From an uncultured Flavobacteriales bacterium (GTDB lineage: Bacteria > Bacteroidota > Bacteroidia > Flavobacteriales_D > Parvicellaceae): DNA of 64,000 nt. Numbering within the stretch: position 1 is the stretch's first letter; each line of letters begins with the position of its first letter. Position numbers and translations under genes: made by a program. This document shows, in pieces, positions 55,571-63,262 of the stretch. The stretch covers positions 164,384-228,383 of the forward strand of contig CALSNM010000003.1 in the NCBI GenBank assembly GCA_943787725.1, in the 5' to 3' direction. The notes under the pieces were generated by a model. That model did no database searches and was not told the origin of the DNA. It saw only the letters and a program-made list of their open reading frames with translations.

Positions 55571-56473
55571 TTACAAGACCCCGTTTCCAACGTACTTGCC
55601 ATCTTTGTAAACTTCAATTCTTTCAAGAAGTCCATTTTCATCATAGATATAGTGCTTTCCAGTCCATAGTTTACTGTTTTTGAACTCACCATCCATATAG
55701 ATATCTTTATTTTCATTATATGTTTTGTGATATCCATCTTCAATTTCACCGATGTCTTTGGGGTCAAATGTGACACCATCCGCTTCAACACCTTCCTCCT
55801 TAACTTTAACTACATCTTCCTCTAATATAACGGCTGGGTTAACTCTTTCTCTTAACTGTCTGCTACCTTCAATTACATTCCCGTCCTCACTGTATTCAAC
55901 AATTTCTTTAATGTCTCCATTGGGGTAGTATCTAGTGGCAGTGCCATTTTCAACGCCGTTAGTTGTGTTGTATTCTAATTCTAGCTGCGCATTTGTATGG
56001 TAATATTTTACAATACTGTCTGTTTTTCCAGAGCCATTAAAAGTTTTTTCTTGTGCAATATTTCCATTGGGATGCCATCTTGTGAATGATTTTGTGTAAT
56101 AGCGACCTACCCAATTTCCTGCTTCCTCAGGTTTTCCATTTTCATAAAAAGTTTTGAAAGCCCCACTTGCTCTTCCATTGATAAACTCAATTTCACTTTT
56201 TAAATTTCCATTTGCCCAATATTTCTTCCACAAGCCAATTTTACGATTGGACTTGTAATTTCCCTCTTCTATTTTGTCATTTGGTTTGAAATCAGGTAAA
56301 TTTCTCATATGGGCCCAGATAATCCAATATCCCTCTTTTTTTCCATCTATCTTTTGGTTAATACTGTCTCCTTCTTGCTCTACTGGAGGATCAGTTATCC
56401 AATCTATATTGGCATTGGCATCGAAACCAATGATAAATACAAATAGAAGTATTAAAGTTATTTTCATAATCAT
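55571..56473 (-). CDS. Secreted YwqK/MORN-type repeat protein
   Basis: The 300-residue protein has a signal peptide (start 56473 or 56467) and then a series of short MORN-like repeats. These are EGYWIIWAHM, KIGLWKKYWANGNLKSEIEF, GAFKTFYENGKPEEAGNW, SFTRWHPNGNIAQEKTF and NGTATRYYPNGDIKEIVEY, with a last one near the end (GKHYIYDENGLLERIEVY). This is the family annotated as YwqK-type antitoxin because Bacillus YwqK neutralises the toxin YwqJ. Most secreted Bacteroidota members have no proven link to toxins. No toxin gene is directly adjacent. A dedicated terminator follows. Confidence 0.82.
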   Translation of the reverse strand: MIMKITLILLFVFIIGFDANANIDWITDPPVEQEGDSINQKIDGKKEGYWIIWAHMRNLPDFKPNDKIEEGNYKSNRKIGLWKKYWANGNLKSEIEFINGRASGAFKTFYENGKPEEAGNWVGRYYTKSFTRWHPNGNIAQEKTFNGSGKTDSIVKYYHTNAQLELEYNTTNGVENGTATRYYPNGDIKEIVEYSEDGNVIEGSRQLRERVNPAVILEEDVVKVKEEGVEADGVTFDPKDIGEIEDGYHKTYNENKDIYMDGEFKNSKLWTGKHYIYDENGLLERIEVYKDGKYVGNGVL

Positions 56474-56650
56474 ATAAAAGCTAATCTATTCAATTTCAGG
56501 GTTCAATTTAATTTTTTTCGACAAAACAAAAATTTCTTTCGATGTAACTATTACGCCAAAAATGGTTGAAAGTTACTCTACTTAGGATAAATATAATTTA
56601 ACTTATTATGAAAGGATAGTATTCGTAAACCAACAAAATTTTAATGAAAT

Positions 56651-57592
56651 TTACTGTGAGAGATTTTCTAGCATATTTTTGGTCATTTCTTTCAAACCGT
56701 AACGTGCTTTCCAACCCCAATCTTTCCTTGCACTGCTGTCAGAAATACTATCTGGCCAAGTTTCGGCGATTTTATTTCTATAATCGATCAAGTAATTAAT
56801 CTTGAAATCTGAGATATGATTTTGGATACTTTTGGTAATTTCCTTCGGCGAGAAACTCATTCCTGAAATGTTATAACTAGATCTGACTTTTACATTTTCA
56901 ATTGGGGCGTCCATTAGTTCAATAGTTGCGCGAATTGCATCTTCCATATACATCATTGGCAGTTTCATGTTTTCATCCAAAAAACAAGTATACGAAGCGC
57001 TTTTTAATGCTTTATAATAGATGTCTACAGCATAGTCTGTAGTTCCTCCACCCGGAAGAGATTTGTAACTAATCAAGCCAGGGTATCGAATACTTCTTAC
57101 GTCTACTCCATATTGCCTAAAATAATATTCACACCATCTTTCACCTGCCTGTTTGCTAATTCCATAAACAGTAATTGGTTCCATTATAGTAGTTTGCGGT
57201 GTGTTTTCTTTTGGCGAAGAAGGCCCAAATACAGCTATTGAACTTGGCCAAAACACTTTTTTAATAATACCTTCTTTGGCTATATTTAGGATGTTAAACA
57301 ATCCATCCATATTCAATTTCCAAGCGAACATTGGATTTTTTTCCGCTGTAGCTGAAAGTAATGCTGCCAATAAATAAACTTCAGTTATACCATTGTCATT
57401 AATAACGGTTCTTACTGCCGGTTCATCTAAAATATCGAGTTGAACAAACTTACCTTCGGCTAAAACCTCTTTGTTGGGTTCTTTTAAGTCCGCAGCTATC
57501 ACATTGTCAGCACCTTTGGACTGTCGAAGCGTTAGCACAAGCTCTGTGCCTATTTGACCAGCAGCACCTATAACTAATATTTTCTCACTCAT
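56651..57592 (-). CDS. L-threonine 3-dehydrogenase, SDR type
   Basis: The enzyme oxidises L-threonine to 2-amino-3-ketobutyrate. The 313-residue extended short-chain dehydrogenase has ILVIGAAGQIGTELVLTL (NAD motif), LLAALLSATAEKNPMFAWKL, VFWPSSIAVFG, the YxxxK in YGISKQAGERW, and IRYPGLISYKSLPGGGTTDY. The last phrase is highly specific for the epimerase-like threonine dehydrogenases. ATG 57592 is chosen because the upstream alternative start (TTG 57601) lies inside the -7 box. The glycine-forming partner ligase (kbl) is not in the window. Confidence 0.93.
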   Translation of the reverse strand: MSEKILVIGAAGQIGTELVLTLRQSKGADNVIAADLKEPNKEVLAEGKFVQLDILDEPAVRTVINDNGITEVYLLAALLSATAEKNPMFAWKLNMDGLFNILNIAKEGIIKKVFWPSSIAVFGPSSPKENTPQTTIMEPITVYGISKQAGERWCEYYFRQYGVDVRSIRYPGLISYKSLPGGGTTDYAVDIYYKALKSASYTCFLDENMKLPMMYMEDAIRATIELMDAPIENVKVRSSYNISGMSFSPKEITKSIQNHISDFKINYLIDYRNKIAETWPDSISDSSARKDWGWKARYGLKEMTKNMLENLSQ

Positions 57593-57598
57593 AATGGG

Positions 57599-57606
57599 CA
57601 AATGTA
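57599..57606 (-). promoter_or_regulatory. -7 box (TACATTTG) immediately before the threonine dehydrogenase gene
   Basis: CAAATGTA reads TACATTTG on the minus strand, with 6 bases to ATG 57592; a near-leaderless mRNA is implied. Confidence 0.6.
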
Positions 57607-57685
57607 AGTATTAACTTGTTTGTTTTTTACTTCTAATAAATAAAACATGAAATTGACTTCCGCATGAATGAATTGGACAACAAGC

Positions 57686-58648
57686 TTAATAAAAGTCGCT
57701 ATCATTTAAACTAAACTGATAGAAGAATTTGCTCTTTTTTAATTGTTGATTTTCGCGATAGAGATAGGGTAGTCCTTTTCTATCTATCATAGGAAGGTGA
57801 AGGTTTTTTGTCTCTATCCATTTTGCAGGAATAAAATACATGTCATGGATAATTTTATTTTGAATTATATTTCTTATCTGTTCACTGTCAATCCCAGAAC
57901 TTAATTTTAGGTTCTGACCAAAACCTAGGGCATATTCAGCTTGAATACCTGCAATTCCATTGGAAAATTTTCCATAAGGAGTATTCGTTAAATCTTTGTA
58001 GCCGTATCGACTAAAAGTGGTGTCATAATGGTTTGTGGCTAAAGGTGAATTTGAGTTTCCGGTCCATAACAAACTATTTACGCCCACTCTAACACTATCC
58101 TTGCTGTAAGCGATTATGAACGCTGCCGTTCTGAATTTATCAGAACCACTTGTTGCTAGAATATCATTTTCATGAATTATTTCAAAATCATCGAATTGCA
58201 AACCCAATGTTCCGGTTCGTTGAGAGGTGTTTCGATTATCAAAGTAAAAGTTGTATCCATAACCTAGGCTGTAATTTTTGCCAGTTTGATTACTTACCAG
58301 CGAATGAAAATATTTTTGTTTCTCTGCGGTTGGACCCCATGTGGCAACAAGTCCAATTCCTAATTTTGTTTCTCTAAATTTTCCTGGAGGTCCCCAATTC
58401 TTGTAGTTTAAGGTCCACCTAGCATTTGAATTTATTTGTAAATACACTGATCCGTTTCTAGTTTCAAAGTAATAACTAGAAATATAGAAACCTATCTGTG
58501 AAATGTGCGATCCCAAATTAAGAATAGCGCCAGCTGAAATCCCAAAACTTTGTTTTTGATACAACTGGTTTTGTCCTTTTATTGAAAAACCAAAAAAGAC
58601 AGAAAGTAATAGAAATAATAAAAGTTTAAGGCGTAATTTCTGGGACAC
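57686..58648 (-). CDS. Secreted protein resembling polymorphic toxin type 23
   Basis: The 320-residue protein has a signal peptide (LLLFLLLSVFFGFSIKGQ). It continues as a strand-rich domain with SFGISAGAILNLGSHISQIG, FEIIHENDILATSGSDKFRT (ENDxxxxxGxDxFRTA), YKDLTNTPYGKFSNGIAG and DSEQIRNIIQNKIIHDMYFI. The last three phrases are those I associate with the polymorphic toxin type 23 family, in which secreted single-domain members are common in Bacteroidota. The true activity is not known to me. The start overlaps the MORN gene by 23 bases, so translation is probably coupled to it. A non-toxic outer-membrane role is equally possible. Confidence 0.6.
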   Translation of the reverse strand: MSQKLRLKLLLFLLLSVFFGFSIKGQNQLYQKQSFGISAGAILNLGSHISQIGFYISSYYFETRNGSVYLQINSNARWTLNYKNWGPPGKFRETKLGIGLVATWGPTAEKQKYFHSLVSNQTGKNYSLGYGYNFYFDNRNTSQRTGTLGLQFDDFEIIHENDILATSGSDKFRTAAFIIAYSKDSVRVGVNSLLWTGNSNSPLATNHYDTTFSRYGYKDLTNTPYGKFSNGIAGIQAEYALGFGQNLKLSSGIDSEQIRNIIQNKIIHDMYFIPAKWIETKNLHLPMIDRKGLPYLYRENQQLKKSKFFYQFSLNDSDFY

Positions 58649-59039
58649 CTTGAGAATCTTCTGTTTCAGAGTTCATGATTTTATCTTCGCTAAAGAAGCC
58701 TTCATAAGTAGCACCTTCTTTATCCCAATAAAAAGTTCCTCGTCCACTCATCTTGTCTTCCTCCCATTGTCCGGTGTAAGTGTTTCCGCTATCCCACTTG
58801 TAGGTTCCCTGTCCAGTCATTTTTCCGTCTTCAAAGTTCCCCATATACTTATCGCCATTTTCCCAGAGAAATTTACCTTGACCATTAGGGAGCCCGTTAA
58901 TCCATCCACCAATGTACTTATCTTTATTTTCCCATTGAAAAGTTCCATGTCCCTTGTAGCAGTTACCTTTAATGCATTGAGAATAAGAATTAAAGCAAGT
59001 GAAAAAAGATAGAACGGCAGTAATAGTAAGTAGTTTCAT
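58626..59039 (-). CDS. Secreted MORN-repeat protein
   Basis: The 137-residue protein has a signal peptide (KLLTITAVLSFFTCFNSYS) and a Cys pair (QCIKGNCYKG). MORN repeats of about 23 residues follow: KYIGGWINGLPNGQGKFLWE (41-60), KYMGNFEDGKMTGQGTYKW (64-82), TYTGQWEEDKMSGRGTFYW (87-105) and a partial TYEGFFSEDK. MORN repeats form an open beta structure used for binding proteins or lipids. It has its own -7 box and leads a two-gene operon with the toxin-23-like gene. A binding or chaperone role towards that partner is possible but inferred only from the coupling. Confidence 0.87.
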   Translation of the reverse strand: MKLLTITAVLSFFTCFNSYSQCIKGNCYKGHGTFQWENKDKYIGGWINGLPNGQGKFLWENGDKYMGNFEDGKMTGQGTYKWDSGNTYTGQWEEDKMSGRGTFYWDKEGATYEGFFSEDKIMNSETEDSQGVPEITP

Positions 59040-59094
59040 TGATTATGATTTAGTTTTTATTTGTGCTTTATACAGATTAACGATTCATTAGTTT

Positions 59095-59102
59095 CAAAAT
59101 TA
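59095..59102 (-). promoter_or_regulatory. -7 box (TAATTTTG) of the MORN operon
   Basis: CAAAATTA at 59095-59102 reads TAATTTTG on the minus strand, 55 bases before the MORN start at 59039. Confidence 0.45.
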
Positions 59103-59258
59103 TACAATATTTTGATTATTGACTCCATTTAAACTTAATAAAAGCAATTGTCTAGTAATTTTTTTTTCTGAAGGAATCAATTTTGGTGCCAGAAAAATAT
59201 TTGTTGCTGGTTATTTCCTTTTTTATTAATTTTATCGCACTACAAACAAATTATAGAT

Positions 59259-59825
59259 ATGAGTATAGCAGCAAAACAAGCGTTAGATAAAATTAAGACA
59301 GGAAACCAGCAGTATGTTCAGGATAAGGAGCATGTTGGCACTGAAAAAAAAATTAGAGAAAGCTTAATCACGGGACAAGACCCTTACGCAATTATATTAA
59401 GTTGTGCAGACTCTCGGGTTGTTCCAGAATCTATTTTTGATGCAAATGCAGGAGAGCTGTTTGTGCTTAGAGTTGCAGGAAATATTGCAAATACATCAAC
59501 CATAGCGAGTATAGAATATGCTGTTGCACATTTAGGAACAAAATTGATTATTGTACTTGGACACGAAAGTTGTGGTGCCGTAACCGCTGCTTTGGCTGGC
59601 GGAGATAACGGATACAACTTAAATCATTTATGTTCGCACATTGTTCCAGCTATCGCCGCATCAGAAAGCAATGAAGTGAATGATGTAGTTCGGATGAATG
59701 CAAAGGTAACTTGTAAAGACTTGGTAGGTAGATCTGAAATAATTAGCAATGCAGTTAATGATGGAGGATTAGAAATAGTGCCCGCGTTTTACAATTTAAG
59801 CAATGGTGAGGTAGATCTATTGTAA
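59259..59825 (+). CDS. Beta-class carbonic anhydrase
   Basis: The enzyme interconverts CO2 and bicarbonate. The 188-residue protein has the zinc ligands and catalytic dyad in IILSCADSRVVPESIFD (CxDxR) and VLGHESCGAVTAAL (HxxC), with the usual AGNIANTSTIASIEYAVAHLGT between them. Length and order fit bacterial beta carbonic anhydrases. It is a cytoplasmic single-gene unit. A short AT-rich hairpin near 59834-59848 followed by CCCTTTTTT may be its terminator. Confidence 0.95.
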   Translation: MSIAAKQALDKIKTGNQQYVQDKEHVGTEKKIRESLITGQDPYAIILSCADSRVVPESIFDANAGELFVLRVAGNIANTSTIASIEYAVAHLGTKLIIVLGHESCGAVTAALAGGDNGYNLNHLCSHIVPAIAASESNEVNDVVRMNAKVTCKDLVGRSEIISNAVNDGGLEIVPAFYNLSNGEVDLL

Positions 59826-59972
59826 TACTTTAAGTATTTTAGAAATACCCTTTTTTGGGTTTGCATCGTCAAGAAACCCAGTTTTTTCATAATTACCTTC
59901 CTTATTCTTTTCAACCCTGTAAGGATGGAAATGTAATTGTTACTGGAAAAGAATTTATCTTAACTTAGCTTT

Positions 59973-61954
59973 GTGTTAAAATATAGCTATATCAAATTTA
60001 TTCTTGTTTTTTTTGTACTAGTGTCAAGCTCCTCTATACATTGCGCTCAATCGAAAACAGATAGTATAATCAAAGCAAATAAGGCATGTGAAAACATTGC
60101 CCAGATTGACGCTTTGTACCCTGCATTATATAGACTTGATAGTATTAGTGAACGGCTGGACTATATCAGTTTTGGAATTGAAAAATCAAAACAACTTGAT
60201 TATCCAAAAGGCTTGATGCAAATGCAGTACTTAAATGCTGTAACATATAATTTAATAGAGTCTTATGATGACGCAATATTCTACTTTCAAAACGCTATAA
60301 AAAGTGCAGAAGTACTTCAAGACTCCGCATATCTTAGATATTGTTACTGGAGCATAGGTGGCTATAAACCTCGAAGTTGAAAATTATGACCAAGCAAAAA
60401 AAGACTTTTTTGTTGGTTTGAAATATGCCAATAATAGTTTGGCAAAGTCTGTGGAGATCTATCATTACTTTAGGAACACTTATACAAAGAGCTTAGGGCT
60501 GTGTTGACAGCTCTTTATACTACCATAATAAAACTTTAAAATTAAGGGAAATAGAAAATGATACACTTGGACTTGCGCATAGCTATAACAATATCGCACT
60601 TGTATATAAACATAGTGGTGATTATGTAACAGCTTTAGAATATCTCAACAAATCCTTAGAATTTAAAAAGAAAATCAATGCCACAAAAGGCATAGGAGGG
60701 TCATACATAAATATAGGGTCGATCTATTTATTACTAGAAGATTATCAATAAAGCTTATGAATATGCTTCATTGGGAATGATTTACACAGATTCTGTTAAG
60801 TCTAAAAATTTTACACTTAATGGTAGTGAAACTGCTTTAAAAGCGCTCTTAAAAATTAAATCTGAACGTGCATCCGATTTATTTGAGCTTATATGACTCC
60901 TTAAATACCGCGCTAAATGGAGAAGAAATACTTAATAATATTGAGGCTAATCAAATTAAATTTGATGTTGCAAATAAAGAACAACTATTAGCATTAGAAA
61001 AAGCAAAAGCAAATCAATTAACTCAATCATTAATTGTTAAAGAAGAAAAAGCAAAGAGATTAGGCTTTATAATAATCGCTGGTGTTATAGGAGTTGTCAT
61101 TTTAATTGTATTTTTAGTCATTGTTTACAAAAACTTCGAAAAGAAAAAAGCCTTGAGTTTGTCTTTAGAAGATCAAAATTTGTTGATTGAGCAAAAAAAC
61201 AAAGACATAACAGACAGCATCAATTATGCAAAAAAAATTCAAAACTCAATTATGCCAGATATTAATGAATTTGGTAATTTATTCCAAGACTCACTAATAT
61301 ACTATAAACCGAAAGATATTGTTAGTGGTGACTTTTACTGGTTTGAACATTTTAATAATTCAATAGTTTTTGCTGCCGCCGATTGCACTGGACATGGAGT
61401 GCCTGGAGCAATGATGAGTGTAATTTGCGTTGGAGCATTAAATCATTTTACAAAAAAACAGACATTACTGATCCAGAAACAGTACTTCATTTTATCGATA
61501 AAGAGGTGAATAGGAGTACCAATGGAGGAAGCGATGAGCAAAGAATGGCAGATGGAATGGATATAGCCTTATGTGCTTATAACAAAGAGAATAATACATA
61601 CAATTTAGCGGAGCTAATAGACCTTTAGTTTTAATAAGAAACAATGAAGTTATTGTTTATAAGGGCAATAAATTTCCTATTGGCCAAGACATCGGAATTG
61701 AGAAAGATTTTACCGGTAAAACATCCAATTGCAAAAAGATGATGCTGTTTATGTCTTTACAGATGGAATAGTAGATCAGTTTGGTGGAGAAAAAGGTAAA
61801 AAACTGCTTTTTAGAAGGTTAAAAGAATTTTTACTTTCAATTCAAACATTAAGCTTTAGCGACCAAAAAGAAAAGATAGATCTTCTTTTTTAATCAATGG
61901 AAAGGTGAAGAAGAACAAGTTGATGATGTTTTGCTGATTGGAATTAAGGTCTAG
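59973..61954 (+). pseudogene. TPR sensor with membrane helix and SpoIIE/PP2C phosphatase domain, multiply frameshifted
   Basis: The pieces in order are: 59973-60378, a signal peptide (FILVFFVLVSSSS) and TPR-like helices (YDDAIFYFQNAIKSAEVL); further TPR units in other frames to about 60870 (NNIALVYKHSGDYVTALEYL); 60868-61509, a coiled coil, one membrane helix (LGFIIIAGVIGVVILIVFLV) and the start of the phosphatase (YYKPKDIVSGDFYWFE, AAADCTGHGVPGAMMSVI); then 61470-61640 and 61740-61954 in other frames (KGNKFPIGQDIGIEK, VYVFTDGIVDQFGGEKGKK, QVDDVLLIGIK). All metal-site blocks of a SpoIIE-type serine phosphatase exist but need at least seven frame corrections. A TAGCTTTG box overlaps the GTG start, which is odd. 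It is either a pseudogene or an error-rich patch. Confidence 0.78.
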
Positions 61955-62060
61955 ATTTCTCTATCATCTTTTGCTTTATTGCTGGTCCTAAAATAAAAAA
62001 CCTACACTATCTGCAAATAGCTTAGTCATGTGTCACTAGAATTAGTAAATTTAGCATCCA

Positions 62061-62417
62061 ATGAAACATATTTTAATTATTACATACACATTATGCTTCT
62101 TCTGTTTTGCCTGTAAAAAAGATAAGACAGCTCCTGTAGTTCCAACTCTAGTTAATTTATGTGATTCAATCAACCCTGTTTCGTTTGCCAATGATATAGA
62201 AATAATATTGAACGCTAACAGCTGCTATGCGTGCCATAGTTCTATCTCACCTATTTTCAGTGATTATTCCTCGGTGTTTGCTGTAAAAGATGATATTTTA
62301 AAATCAATTCAGCATGATCCTTCTTACAGGCCAATGCCTGAAAATGCAGCAAAACTTCCTGATTCGCTCATTAATAAGGTGCAGTGTTGGATAGAGTCTG
62401 GAGCTCCAAACAATTAA
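62061..62417 (+). CDS. Small lipoprotein with a single haem c motif
   Basis: The 118-residue protein has a lipoprotein signal (MKHILIITYTLCFFCFACKK, Cys at about residue 18). One CxxCH haem-attachment site lies in NANSCYACHSSISPIF. A candidate distal Met ligand is in PSYRPMPENAAKLPDS, and the end is IESGAPNN. The VSFANDIEIIL, CYACHS, MP and WIESGAP pattern matches the short cytochrome-c-like domains common in Bacteroidota, placed near PKD or surface proteins. It probably carries haem on the outer side of a membrane. The redox partner is unknown. Confidence 0.83.
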   Translation: MKHILIITYTLCFFCFACKKDKTAPVVPTLVNLCDSINPVSFANDIEIILNANSCYACHSSISPIFSDYSSVFAVKDDILKSIQHDPSYRPMPENAAKLPDSLINKVQCWIESGAPNN

Positions 62418-62511
62418 TTCTTATTTAACCTCTCGATGAATATGTAAAAATCGAGCGAGTTGAAATTAACAGAAAAAAAAATTCACATATTTTACATAAA
62501 ACAATCTGCGT

Positions 62512-63180
62512 TTACTGCGCCGTGAAATACCAAGTGTCGGTATAGCTCGGATCAATTCCTCCTTGTCTTGCGTAAGTGAATTTTGTAGCAGATAATTCAA
62601 GTACATCTACTGTTACTTGGTTATCCAAAAGGAGATCTGTTCCAGAGGTAAAGTCCCATGTTCCTGAAGTTTCCTGTGTCCCATCTCTGTAAGACGTCAG
62701 TATATTGGGACTTGTAAATATCCATAAGTATTCATTTGTCCCTCCCCACAAAATGGCAGTTGGATAACTGTAGTAAGTTGAGCCATTTATTTCATCCAGT
62801 GTTAAAGAGTCTAGAGACCATGTTTGTAAAATAAGGGCTGAGGATGCTTCAGCATCAATTTGCTGTTGACTTTTCGTTACTGCAATTGTAACAGATTTGG
62901 TATGTGTTGTGTTTCCTTTTTTATTCGTAGCGTGAAGTTTTGCAGTGTAAGTTCCTTCTGAATTATAAGTATGTTTTGGCGACCACATGGTATTTGTTGT
63001 TCCATCTCCAAAATCCCATTGGCATGTGTGTTTTGAATTGGTTGTATTCTCAAAAGTAATTTCTTCATCAACATAAGGAGTGGTGTTCGACACTTCAAAT
63101 TTAGCAACAGGAACTTTACTACAGCTTATGGAAAATAGAGTGATAGTTACTAAAGCACTACATATTTGGATTGTTTTCAT
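62512..63180 (-). CDS. PKD-domain lipoprotein
   Basis: The 222-residue protein has a lipoprotein signal (SALVTITLFSISCSK, Cys at about residue 20). A PKD domain covers residues 25-105, with VAKFEVSNTTPYVDEEITFE, the signature CQWDFGDGTTNTMWSPKHTY, and SEGTYTAKLHATNKKGN. The C-terminal 110 residues (LILQTWSLDSLTLDEINGS, TSGTWDFTSGTDLLL, SYTDTWYFT) look lipocalin-like. PKD domains mediate binding on the cell surface. Two TGTWDF/DTWYF strands suggest a small barrel. Role unknown. Confidence 0.85.
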   Translation of the reverse strand: MKTIQICSALVTITLFSISCSKVPVAKFEVSNTTPYVDEEITFENTTNSKHTCQWDFGDGTTNTMWSPKHTYNSEGTYTAKLHATNKKGNTTHTKSVTIAVTKSQQQIDAEASSALILQTWSLDSLTLDEINGSTYYSYPTAILWGGTNEYLWIFTSPNILTSYRDGTQETSGTWDFTSGTDLLLDNQVTVDVLELSATKFTYARQGGIDPSYTDTWYFTAQ

Positions 63181-63203
63181 GGTTTAAATAGTTTGTTTCC
63201 CTG

Positions 63204-63211
63204 CAAATTTA
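63204..63211 (-). promoter_or_regulatory. -7 box (TAAATTTG) for the PKD lipoprotein gene
   Basis: CAAATTTA at 63204-63211 reads TAAATTTG on the minus strand, 23 bases before the start at 63180. Confidence 0.5.
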
Positions 63212-63262
63212 TTGTTTTTTGGATAAGTAAAATGTAACTTTATGGACCTAAAAACTAAAACC

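Noticed and set aside
55571..59039. A complete toxin-antitoxin or secretion island spanning YwqK-like, tdh, toxin-23-like and MORN genes
   Set aside because: Threonine dehydrogenase with its own promoter sits in the middle, and the YwqK-like gene has its own terminator. Only the MORN/toxin-23-like pair is coupled, so I report that pair only.
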